A stretch of DNA of 64,000 bases from Arthrobacter sp. FW306-07-I (GTDB taxonomy: Bacteria > Actinomycetota > Actinomycetes > Actinomycetales > Micrococcaceae). Positions within the stretch are counted from its first letter, which is position 1. Each line of letters opens with the position of its first letter. The stretch spans positions 2,604,001 to 2,668,000 of the forward strand of contig NZ_CP084550.1 in the NCBI RefSeq assembly GCF_021800405.1, in the 5' to 3' direction. Shown here one piece after another: positions 20,315-27,447 of this stretch. A program made the translations under genes and the position numbers. The notes beneath the pieces were generated by a model. That model was not told where the DNA came from, did not search any database, and was given only the letters and a program-made list of their open reading frames with translations.

Positions 20315-21718
20315 ATGACGAGCCAAACAACTGTCAAGACCCTGCTCATCCTCGGCGCCTCGGGCGACCTCACCGGCCGCCTCCTCCTGCCGGGGCTGGC
20401 GCGGCTGCTTGCCGCCGGCCGTGCAGAGGGCCTCAGCCTGGTGGGGGCCGGTTCGGACCCCTGGACGCCTGAACAGTGGCGGGAGCGCGTGCAGTCATCG
20501 TTCGCGGCGGCAGCCGGTGCAGCGGACCAGCCGGGCAAGGAAGCCCTCGAGCTGTTGCAGAAGGAGACGGTGTACCACCAGCTGGATGTCACGGCCAATG
20601 GCGCCCTGGCGGCCTTGCTGAAAACCCTGGAAGGCCCGGTGGCCGTCTACTTCGCTCTGCCGCCCCGGATCAGCCAGCTGGCCTGCGAGACGCTTCAGCC
20701 AGGGGAGGTGCCGGCCGGTACCCGCCTGGTGATGGAGAAGCCTTTCGGCTCCAGCGAAGAGTCCGCGCGCTCCCTCAACCAGACGTTGGCGCGCCTCGTC
20801 CCGGAAGACCACATCCACCGGGTGGACCATTTCCTGGGCAAGGCCACAGTCCTCAACATCCTGGGCCTGCGGTTCGCGAACAACTTCCTGGAGCCGGTGT
20901 GGAACCGGCAGCACGTGGAAAAGGTGGAAATCTTCTTCGACGAGGATCTGGCCCTGGAGGGACGTGCCCGCTACTACGACGGCGCCGGCGCCCTGCGCGA
21001 CATGATCCAAAGCCACCTCCTGCAGGTCATGGCCGTGATGGCCATCGAGCCTCCGGCCACCATTGGCGAGCGCGACCTCCGCGATGCGGTCTCCACCGTC
21101 CTTCGCGCCAGCAGCGTCAGCGCCCCCTTCACCAAGTCAACGCGCAGGGCCCGCTACACCGCCGGCACTGTAGCAGGCAAGAAGGTCCCCGACTACGCCA
21201 GGGAGGAGGGCGTGGACGCCGACCGGGAAACCGAGACCCTCGCGGAGATCCAGGTGGGCATCGACAACTGGCGCTGGCGTGGCGTTCCCTTCATCCTGCG
21301 TTCGGGCAAGGCCCTGGGCGACAAGCGGAAGGAGGCGGTGGTCACTTTCCTGCCGGTGCCCCACCTCCCCCAGGGTTTCACCGGGGTGGACTCCCCCAAC
21401 CAGCTGCGGATCGGTTTTGGCCCTGACACGCTGGAGTTCGACGTGGATGTCAACGGTCCCGGGAACATTTTCAGCCTGGGCCGGGTCACCCTGGAAGCCG
21501 AACTGAGTGCCTCCGACCTGCTGCCCTACGGTGAGGTGCTGGAGGGGGTGCTGTCCGGGGATCCGCTGCTGTCCGTCCGGAGCGACACGGCTGAGGACTG
21601 CTGGCGGATTGTTGAACCGGTGCTGAAGGCATGGGAAAAAGGTGAGGTCCCGCTGGAGGAGTACGACGCCGGGTCGGCCGGGCCGGCGTCCTGGCCCACC
21701 AACCGGCGTCAGGACTGA
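20315..21718 (+). CDS. zwf: Glucose-6-phosphate dehydrogenase (paralogue with variant active-site motif)
   Basis: Oxidises glucose-6-phosphate to 6-phosphogluconolactone with NAD(P). The 467-residue protein has the Rossmann motif GASGDLTGR (14-22), MEKPFG, and the substrate site RVDHFLGKATVLN (169-181). The family consensus there is RIDHYLGKE-x-x-QN, so the Glu and Gln are replaced by Ala and Leu. Catalytic His172 and Lys176 are kept. It is a lone gene between ffh and the IS element, not in a tkt-tal-zwf-opcA cluster, so a main copy may exist elsewhere. A terminator follows. Confidence 0.9.
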   Translation: MTSQTTVKTLLILGASGDLTGRLLLPGLARLLAAGRAEGLSLVGAGSDPWTPEQWRERVQSSFAAAAGAADQPGKEALELLQKETVYHQLDVTANGALAALLKTLEGPVAVYFALPPRISQLACETLQPGEVPAGTRLVMEKPFGSSEESARSLNQTLARLVPEDHIHRVDHFLGKATVLNILGLRFANNFLEPVWNRQHVEKVEIFFDEDLALEGRARYYDGAGALRDMIQSHLLQVMAVMAIEPPATIGERDLRDAVSTVLRASSVSAPFTKSTRRARYTAGTVAGKKVPDYAREEGVDADRETETLAEIQVGIDNWRWRGVPFILRSGKALGDKRKEAVVTFLPVPHLPQGFTGVDSPNQLRIGFGPDTLEFDVDVNGPGNIFSLGRVTLEAELSASDLLPYGEVLEGVLSGDPLLSVRSDTAEDCWRIVEPVLKAWEKGEVPLEEYDAGSAGPASWPTNRRQD

Positions 21719-21756
21719 GCCGTCCACACAAGGCCGGTTTGGCGCCTTAAACGTCA

Positions 21757-21805
21757 GCAGGGCGGGCGGGACCTTCCGGTTCCCGCCCGCCCTGCTTTCG
21801 TTTTC
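21757..21805 (+). terminator. Terminator after zwf
   Basis: A perfect 15-bp stem (21757-21771 with 21781-21795) and a 9-nt loop, followed by TTTCGTTTTC. It ends the zwf transcript shortly before the IS element. Confidence 0.88.
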
Positions 21806-21841
21806 AGTTCCTGCCGTCCGCTGGGGGCCGCAGTGGTGAGG

Positions 21842-21847
21842 CCTAGA
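21842..21847. repeat. Left target-site duplication of the IS (CCTAGA)
   Basis: CCTAGA here repeats exactly at 22920-22925. It fits the NCTAGN 6-bp target known for IS481-type elements. Its complement supplies the transposase stop codon TAG. Confidence 0.85.
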
Positions 21848-22811
21848 TGTATTGACCTGAGAGGTTGGTGACGCGGCTGGCCGGTGGCTGACCGTTGAGT
21901 GAGGTGTGGCCTCGATGATGATTGTAATGATGGAGCCAGTCGGCGAAAGCGGCAACACGCTCGGCCTCGGAGGCGTAGGGACGGGCGTAGGCCCATTCGT
22001 CGAGCATGGTGCGGTTGTAGCGCTCGACTTTGCCGTTTGTCTGAGGCCTGTAGGGGCGGGTGCGTTTGTGCTTGATGTCCGGGCCCAGAGCGTCTTTGAA
22101 TGCGTAGGAGCGGTAGCAGGATCCGTTATCGGTCAGGACCCGTTTGACAGTGATCCCGTGGGACTCGAAGTAGGCATTGGCGCGTTCCCAGAATCCGGCC
22201 GCAGTGTCCTTTTTCTCATCGGTCAGGATCTCCGTGTAGGCGAGCCTGGAGTGATCATCGACGGCGTTGTGCAAGAAGGCGTGACCCGGTCTCCGGTTCG
22301 CCGCGGTACCGGTCTTGTTCCGGTTTCCGGCGGCCCTGCCGACACTGCGGTGTCCGCCGCCGTCAGGGATCCGTCCAAGTTTCTTGATGTCGACGTGGAC
22401 CAGGTCCCCGGGGCTGTGGTGCTCGTACCGGCGAATCACCCGGCCCGTGGCCCGGTCCATCCACGCCAGCCTCGCCAGCCCAAACCGGGACAGCACCCGG
22501 TGCACCGTGGAGGGGTGAATGCCCAGCAGATAGCCGATCCGTGCCGGGCCCCAGCGCCGGTTGACTCTGATCGCGACGATCCGCCGCTCCCGCCGCGTGG
22601 AGGTCCGACGCGGGGAGTTGATGGGCCGGCTGGAACGATCACCCGTCCCGTGCTCCCCGTGCTCCCGGTAACGGGCCGCCCACCGCGCTGCGGTCGTCAC
22701 CGACACCTGGAACCGCTCAGCAGCACGGCGCAGCGGCCACCCGTCATCGACGATGCACCGGGCCAGCCGGAGCCGTCCCTTCGGCGTCAGAAGCGCGTTA
22801 GCATGGGACAT
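21843..22811 (-). CDS. IS481-family transposase
   Basis: A 322-residue transposase with an N-terminal helix-turn-helix (about 25-55), a second HTH-like segment (about 85-112) and an rve/DDE catalytic core. The triad is visible as Asp141 (LVHVDIKK), Asp228 (VLTDNGSC) and Glu263 (NGKVERYN), with 34 residues between the last two, as IS481-type enzymes have. An AGGAGG site lies upstream of the ATG. The last Ile codon and the TAG are made by target DNA outside the left end. No frameshift, so it is probably active. Confidence 0.94.
   Translation of the reverse strand: MSHANALLTPKGRLRLARCIVDDGWPLRRAAERFQVSVTTAARWAARYREHGEHGTGDRSSRPINSPRRTSTRRERRIVAIRVNRRWGPARIGYLLGIHPSTVHRVLSRFGLARLAWMDRATGRVIRRYEHHSPGDLVHVDIKKLGRIPDGGGHRSVGRAAGNRNKTGTAANRRPGHAFLHNAVDDHSRLAYTEILTDEKKDTAAGFWERANAYFESHGITVKRVLTDNGSCYRSYAFKDALGPDIKHKRTRPYRPQTNGKVERYNRTMLDEWAYARPYASEAERVAAFADWLHHYNHHRGHTSLNGQPPASRVTNLSGQYI
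21848..21872. repeat. Left terminal inverted repeat of the IS
   Basis: Begins TGTATTGACC and pairs imperfectly with 22895-22919. The transposase frame reads through it. Confidence 0.8.
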
Positions 22812-22894
22812 TGAAGACCTCCTTGTGGATCGGACTCTTAGACAAGCCCCACTCCACTTGGAGGTCTTCTTTTTGTCACCTAACCACGCCGCAT

Positions 22895-22919
22895 GTTCCT
22901 AACCTCCGTGGTCAATACA
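22895..22919. repeat. Right terminal inverted repeat of the IS
   Basis: Complement begins TGTATTGACC, matching the left end, then a shared GAGGTT block. Confidence 0.8.
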
Positions 22920-22925
22920 CCTAGA
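22920..22925. repeat. Right target-site duplication of the IS (CCTAGA)
   Basis: Second copy of CCTAGA. It contains the glnK TAG stop codon (22921-22923 on the complement), so the insertion did not change GlnK. Confidence 0.85.
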
Positions 22926-23259
22926 TGGCGGCCACTCCGCGTTCCCCTGTACGGACCCGCACTGCTTCGTGGACGTCCATGGTCCAGACCTTGCCGTCCC
23001 CTGCCCTGCCGGTATTGGAGCTGGCAATGATCACGTCCAGGATGTCATCGGCCTGTTCGTCCGTTGCCAGCACTTCCACCCGGATCTTGGGCAGGAGGTC
23101 CACGTTGTATTCCGCCCCGCGGTAAACCTCGGTGTAGCCGCGCTGCCGGCCGTAGCCGCTGGCCGCGCTGACCGTCAGGCCCTGGACGCCGTAGGCTTCC
23201 AGCCCTTCCCTGATGGCTTCGAGCTTTTCCGGCCTGACGATTGCAGTGATCAGTTTCAT
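22921..23259 (-). CDS. glnK: PII nitrogen regulatory protein (GlnK/GlnB)
   Basis: A 112-residue PII signal protein that senses ATP/ADP and 2-oxoglutarate and blocks AmtB. The T-loop Tyr51 in RGAEYNVDLLPK is the site modified by GlnD (adenylylated in actinobacteria), and the C-terminal family pattern TGRAGDGKVW is present. Its ATG overlaps the amtB stop (ATGA), the standard amtB-glnK pairing. glnD, usually next, is absent: the IS begins at the glnK stop codon. Confidence 0.96.
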   Translation of the reverse strand: MKLITAIVRPEKLEAIREGLEAYGVQGLTVSAASGYGRQRGYTEVYRGAEYNVDLLPKIRVEVLATDEQADDILDVIIASSNTGRAGDGKVWTMDVHEAVRVRTGERGVAAI

Positions 23260-24608
23260 GCCCCCACGCTTTCCTTGCCTGTTGCTGACTGTGCCTTCTG
23301 CGCTTCCGCTGCCTGCGCGGCTTCAGGGGTTAGGCCCTTGCCGGTGATCAGGTCATGCAGCGGCTGGAAGCTTCCGCCGTGGCCGCTGACGCCGAACTCG
23401 TAGGCAGTCTCGGCGTGCAGGCTGAGGTCCACACCCACCGTTTCCTGTTCCTGCGAGACGCGGAAGCCCATTGTCTTGTGGATGGCCAGGGCGATGATGG
23501 TGGTCAGGATCGCCGAGTAGGCAATGGCGATGCCGGCTGCCGCGAGCTGTGCCCAGAGCTGTGCCAGTCCGCCGCCGTAGAAGAGGCCGCCGCCAACACC
23601 GTCGGTGGGCAGGGCGATGAAGCCCAGCGCCACGGTGCCGATGATGCCGGATACCAGGTGCACGCCCACAACGTCGAGCGAGTCATCGAAGCCCCAACGG
23701 AACTTCAGGCCGACTGCCAGGGCGGAAGCTACGCCTGCCACGACGCCCAGGCCCAGGGCGCCCACGGGGCTGACGTTGGCGCAGGCCGGAGTGATGGCAA
23801 CCAGGCCGGCAACCACGCCGGATGCTGCGCCGAGCGAGGTGGGGTGGCCGTCGCGGATCCGCTCGGTGACCAGCCAGCCGAGCATGGCAGCTGCCGGGGC
23901 TGCGAGGGTGTTGACCCAGATCAGGCCGCCCTGTTCGGCAGTGGTGGCTGCACCGCCGTTGAAGCCGAACCAGCCGAACCAGAGGATGGCCGCGCCGAGC
24001 ATGACGAACGGAATGTTGTGCGGGCGGTGGTTGGGGTCCTTGCCGAAGCCCTTGCGGTTGCCGATGATCAGGACCAGGATGAGCGCGGCCACACCTGCGT
24101 TGATGTGGACCACCGTGCCGCCGGCGAAGTCGATGGCGGGGCCAAGGGCCTTGCCGATGGCTCCTTCGGGGCCGAAGAGGCCGCCGCCCCACACCATGTA
24201 GGCGAGCGGGCAGTAGACCAGCGTGACCCACACGGGCACGAACACGGACCAGGCGCCGAACTTGGCACGGTCTGCGATGGCGCCGCTGATCAGTGCCACC
24301 GTGATGATGGCGAACGTGGCGGCGTAGCCAACCTTGATCAGGCCATCGGGGGTGGTGATTCCCTCAAGGCCGAAGGTGGCGAACGGGTTGCCGACGATCT
24401 CCATGAACCCTTCCCCGGAGCTCATGGAGGCGCCCCACAGGACCCAGACGACGCCCACCATGCCGATGGAGATGAAGCTCATCATCATCATGTTCAGGGC
24501 TGCCTTGGCGCGGGTCATGCCGCCGTAGAAAAATGCCAGACCGGGTGTCATGAACAGCACGAGGGCTGCCGCCACCATGACCCAAACGTGACCTGCGGTA
24601 AGTTCCAT
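23256..24608 (-). CDS. amtB: Ammonium transporter AmtB
   Basis: Membrane channel for ammonium. The 450-residue protein has 11 predicted hydrophobic segments with the family signatures FFYGGMTRAKAALN, DFAGGTVVHINAGVAAL and FGWFGFNGG. The C-terminal ~60 residues are cytoplasmic and polar. There is no cleavable signal peptide; the first segment begins at residue ~8. It is upstream of glnK and likely regulated by nitrogen; a candidate GlnR-like box lies ~160 bp upstream in the gap shared with the divergent MFS gene. Confidence 0.97.
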   Translation of the reverse strand: MELTAGHVWVMVAAALVLFMTPGLAFFYGGMTRAKAALNMMMMSFISIGMVGVVWVLWGASMSSGEGFMEIVGNPFATFGLEGITTPDGLIKVGYAATFAIITVALISGAIADRAKFGAWSVFVPVWVTLVYCPLAYMVWGGGLFGPEGAIGKALGPAIDFAGGTVVHINAGVAALILVLIIGNRKGFGKDPNHRPHNIPFVMLGAAILWFGWFGFNGGAATTAEQGGLIWVNTLAAPAAAMLGWLVTERIRDGHPTSLGAASGVVAGLVAITPACANVSPVGALGLGVVAGVASALAVGLKFRWGFDDSLDVVGVHLVSGIIGTVALGFIALPTDGVGGGLFYGGGLAQLWAQLAAAGIAIAYSAILTTIIALAIHKTMGFRVSQEQETVGVDLSLHAETAYEFGVSGHGGSFQPLHDLITGKGLTPEAAQAAEAQKAQSATGKESVGA

Positions 24609-24769
24609 GGTGCACGTCCTCTCTCATCGAACCTTGCGGAATTACTCCGCCTGCCAACGCCTTTTGCGTCCTGTAAAGAGTGTGTGGGTGGCGTGTTTCG
24701 CCCGCGGAGGATTTAGATTGCCGGCCTGTTACAACAACCTCTAGGAAGTAAATGCTGCATATCCGCCTT

Positions 24770-24785
24770 GTTACGGTTATGTTTC
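24770..24785 (-). promoter_or_regulatory. Candidate GlnR-like box upstream of amtB
   Basis: On the minus strand the sequence is GAAAC-N6-GTAAC, which matches two half-sites of the actinobacterial GlnR consensus (gTnAC-n6-GaAAC-n6 repeats). The adjacent half-sites are poor. It lies in the amtB/MFS intergenic region. The match is seen; GlnR binding is inference. Confidence 0.35.
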
Positions 24786-24834
24786 CGCACCCGCGCAGCC
24801 ACCCGGCTCCCTTTCCAGCGAGGATTTCCCCAGC

Positions 24835-26076
24835 ATGACGGCACCACCCCGCGCCAACGGCGCCACCTCAAGGTTTTGGGCGCGGCTGCGGCCGCAGCGC
24901 GAAAGGCTCCCCCGCGACATCAAGGTGATGCTGGCCGCGGCCTTCCTCATCGCGCTTGGATTCGGGCTTGTTGCGCCCGTATTGCCCCAGTTCGCCACAA
25001 CCTTTGGAGTGGGAAACACCGAGGCTGCCGTCATCGTGGCGATCTTTGCGTTCATGCGCCTGGCTTTTGCCCCGGCCGGCGGTGCACTGATCGGCAAGCG
25101 GGGCGAACGCCCCATCTACGTTGCCGGGCTGTTGATCGTGGCGCTGTCCACCGCGGCGTGCGCCTTCGCCCAGGACTACTGGCAGCTGCTGCTGTTCCGC
25201 GGCCTTGGCGGGGCAGGCTCGGTGATGTTCACCGTGGCATCCATGGCCCTGGTGGTCCGGCTGGCGCCGCCTCAAAGCAGGGGAAGGGTCTCGGGAGCCT
25301 ACGCCTCAGCGTTCCTGATCGGGAACGTGTGCGGGCCCATCGTGGGAGGCCTCCTGGCGGGGCTGGGCCTGCGGGTTCCGTTCCTCGCCTACGCCGCCGC
25401 CCTGCTCGTTGCCGCTTTCGTGGTTCAGACCCAGCTCAGCCATCAGCGCAGGGACGGCGGAGACGCACAGAAGCGGTCACCGGACATGCGCTTCGGCGAA
25501 GCCCTGGGCGCGGGCACCTACCGTTCGGCCCTCGCCTCCAGCTTCGCCAACGGCTGGGCCACCTTTGGCGTGCGGATGGCAACCGTGCCGCTGTTTGCGG
25601 CGGCCGCTTTCGGAGCAGGCCCGCAGGCTGCCGGCCTGGCCCTGGCCGTGTTCGCTGCCGGCAACGCCGCCGCGCTCACCTTCTCGGGGCGCCTGGCCGA
25701 CTCGGTGGGGCGCAAGCCCATGATGATCGCGGGTTTGCTGGTGGCAGCCCTGGCAACCGCGGCAATCGGGATCACCACGGACCTGCCCTGGTTCCTTGCG
25801 GCCTCAACGCTGGCCGGCGTCGGGTCGGGCCTCTTCGGCCCAGCCCAGCAGGCTGCAGTGGCCGATGTCATCGGAAATGGCCGCTCGGGCGGCAAGGTGC
25901 TGGCCGTCTACCAGATGATGTCCGACGTCGGCGCGATCGTTGGGCCGGTCGTGGCAGGGCTGCTGGCGGACCGGCTGGGCTTCGGCTGGGCCTTTGGGGT
26001 CACCGGCGGCATCATGCTCCTGGCCGCCGTCGCCTGGCTTCCCACCCGGGAATCGCTCCGTACGGCAGGGCCGTAG
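24835..26076 (+). CDS. MFS transporter
   Basis: A 413-residue major-facilitator protein with 12 hydrophobic segments. The loop 2-3 motif is GGALIGKRGERP and the equivalent in the second half GRLADSVGRKP, the usual MFS A-motif. The N-terminal 30 residues are polar and basic, and a short cytoplasmic linker (about 205-220) joins the halves. The organisation resembles drug-efflux (DHA1-type) carriers, but no substrate can be assigned. It diverges from amtB and has convergent ftsY downstream. Confidence 0.87.
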   Translation: MTAPPRANGATSRFWARLRPQRERLPRDIKVMLAAAFLIALGFGLVAPVLPQFATTFGVGNTEAAVIVAIFAFMRLAFAPAGGALIGKRGERPIYVAGLLIVALSTAACAFAQDYWQLLLFRGLGGAGSVMFTVASMALVVRLAPPQSRGRVSGAYASAFLIGNVCGPIVGGLLAGLGLRVPFLAYAAALLVAAFVVQTQLSHQRRDGGDAQKRSPDMRFGEALGAGTYRSALASSFANGWATFGVRMATVPLFAAAAFGAGPQAAGLALAVFAAGNAAALTFSGRLADSVGRKPMMIAGLLVAALATAAIGITTDLPWFLAASTLAGVGSGLFGPAQQAAVADVIGNGRSGGKVLAVYQMMSDVGAIVGPVVAGLLADRLGFGWAFGVTGGIMLLAAVAWLPTRESLRTAGP

Positions 26077-26088
26077 CAGGCCCTGCCG
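26063..26088. terminator. Weak hairpin at the MFS/ftsY convergence
   Basis: Ten-base arms (26063-26072 with 26079-26088) that include the MFS stop codon. No T-run follows. It may be a weak bidirectional terminator. Confidence 0.35.
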
Positions 26089-26136
26089 GAGTTCTGGAAC
26101 CAGGCCGGTTCAGGAGTCACCCGGTTCAGCGGTCAG

Positions 26137-27342
26137 CTAGTTCAGCAGGGCGTCGACGAAGCTTTCGGTGTCGAACGGTGCCAGGTCGTCGGCACCTTCG
26201 CCCAGACCGATGAGCTTGACCGGCACACCGAGGGACTTCTGGATGGCCACGACGATGCCGCCCTTTGCGGTTCCGTCCAGCTTGGTCAGGACGATGCCGG
26301 TGACGTTGACCACCTCGGAGAAGACCCGCGCCTGGTTCAGTCCGTTCTGGCCGGTGGTGGCGTCCAGCACCAGCAGGACCTCATCCACCTCTGCCAGCTT
26401 CTCCACGACGCGCTTGACCTTGCCCAGTTCATCCATCAGGCCAACCTTGTTCTGCAGGCGGCCGGCGGTGTCGATCATGACAACGTCCACTTCCTGCTCG
26501 ATGCCTGCCTTTACTGCCTCATAGGCAACGGAGGCGGGGTCGGCGCCGTCGATGTCCGACTTCACGGTGGGAACGCCGACGCGCTGGCCCCACGTGGCCA
26601 GCTGCTCGGCGGCGGCGGCGCGGAACGTGTCCGCGGCGCCCAGCAGGACGTCCTTGTCCTCGGCCACCAGCACACGTGCCAGTTTGCCCACCGTGGTGGT
26701 CTTGCCCACGCCGTTCACGCCCACCACCATCATCACGGCGGGCTTGTCGGCATGCCGCTGGACGCTCAGGCTGCGGTCCATGGTGGGATCCACGAGCTTG
26801 ATGAGCTCTTCGCGCAGCATGGCCTTGACGTGTTCCGGGGTCCGGGTGCCCAGGACCTTGACCCGCTCCCGGAGGGCATCCACCAGCTGCATGGTGGGCT
26901 CGGTGCCCAGGTCCGCGAGCAGGAGTGTCTCCTCCACTTCGTCCCAGACGCTCTCGTCGATGCGGTCGCTGGACAGCAGGGCCAGCAGCCCCTTGCCCAT
27001 GATGTTGTTCGAGCGGACCAGCCGTTCGCGCAGGCGGGTGAGGCGTCCCGCGACCGGGAGCGGGGTTTCAACGGGGATGGTTTCCAGCCCGGCAGCATTG
27101 TCCGGAACCATTGTGGTGTCCAGCTCATCGAGGTCGGCGCCCTGCGGGGCCGCGCGCTCGATGGTTCCCTCGCGGTCCGCCACTGCGGTACTTCCGCCGG
27201 AGCGGATTTCGGGGTCATTGGCGTCCCGTGTACCGGGGTACCTGGTGATGTTCCTCCGCGTCTTGATCAGGACCGGGATCAAGGCGCCGATGACCACCAG
27301 CGCAGCAAGAATGGACAGGACAATGGGAAGGATGTCATTCAC
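26137..27342 (-). CDS. ftsY: Signal recognition particle receptor FtsY
   Basis: SRP receptor GTPase at the membrane. The 401-residue protein has an N-terminal transmembrane segment (about 4-27), an acidic linker to ~105, then the N and G domains. The G motifs are GVNGVGKTT, DTAGR, TKLDGTAKGG and the ATTGQNGL segment. The membrane anchor is typical of actinobacterial FtsY. It follows smc (105-bp gap) and partners with Ffh at 18.6-20.2 kb. Confidence 0.97.
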   Translation of the reverse strand: MNDILPIVLSILAALVVIGALIPVLIKTRRNITRYPGTRDANDPEIRSGGSTAVADREGTIERAAPQGADLDELDTTMVPDNAAGLETIPVETPLPVAGRLTRLRERLVRSNNIMGKGLLALLSSDRIDESVWDEVEETLLLADLGTEPTMQLVDALRERVKVLGTRTPEHVKAMLREELIKLVDPTMDRSLSVQRHADKPAVMMVVGVNGVGKTTTVGKLARVLVAEDKDVLLGAADTFRAAAAEQLATWGQRVGVPTVKSDIDGADPASVAYEAVKAGIEQEVDVVMIDTAGRLQNKVGLMDELGKVKRVVEKLAEVDEVLLVLDATTGQNGLNQARVFSEVVNVTGIVLTKLDGTAKGGIVVAIQKSLGVPVKLIGLGEGADDLAPFDTESFVDALLN

Positions 27343-27447
27343 TCCCCTAGCTTCTCACAAACGGCTTGCCCCCTTCCGGCGCCTGCCGCGCAGCTGACCT
27401 GCCCTTTTCGCCGCCGCCCGCGCTGCTGATATTCCTCTGCGGCGCTG

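Larger units (their letters stand above)
21848..22919 (-). mobile_element. Intact IS481-family insertion sequence
   Basis: A 1072-bp element bounded by imperfect inverted repeats that begin TGTATTGACC (about 19 of 25 positions match between the ends) and flanked by the 6-bp duplication CCTAGA. It carries one complete DDE transposase. Intact ends, duplication and open frame point to a recent insertion. It lies between zwf and glnK and keeps both genes whole. Confidence 0.93.

Noticed and set aside
22921..23259. IS insertion inactivating glnK
   Set aside because: The insertion point is in the stop codon and the duplication restores the TAG; the protein is full length.
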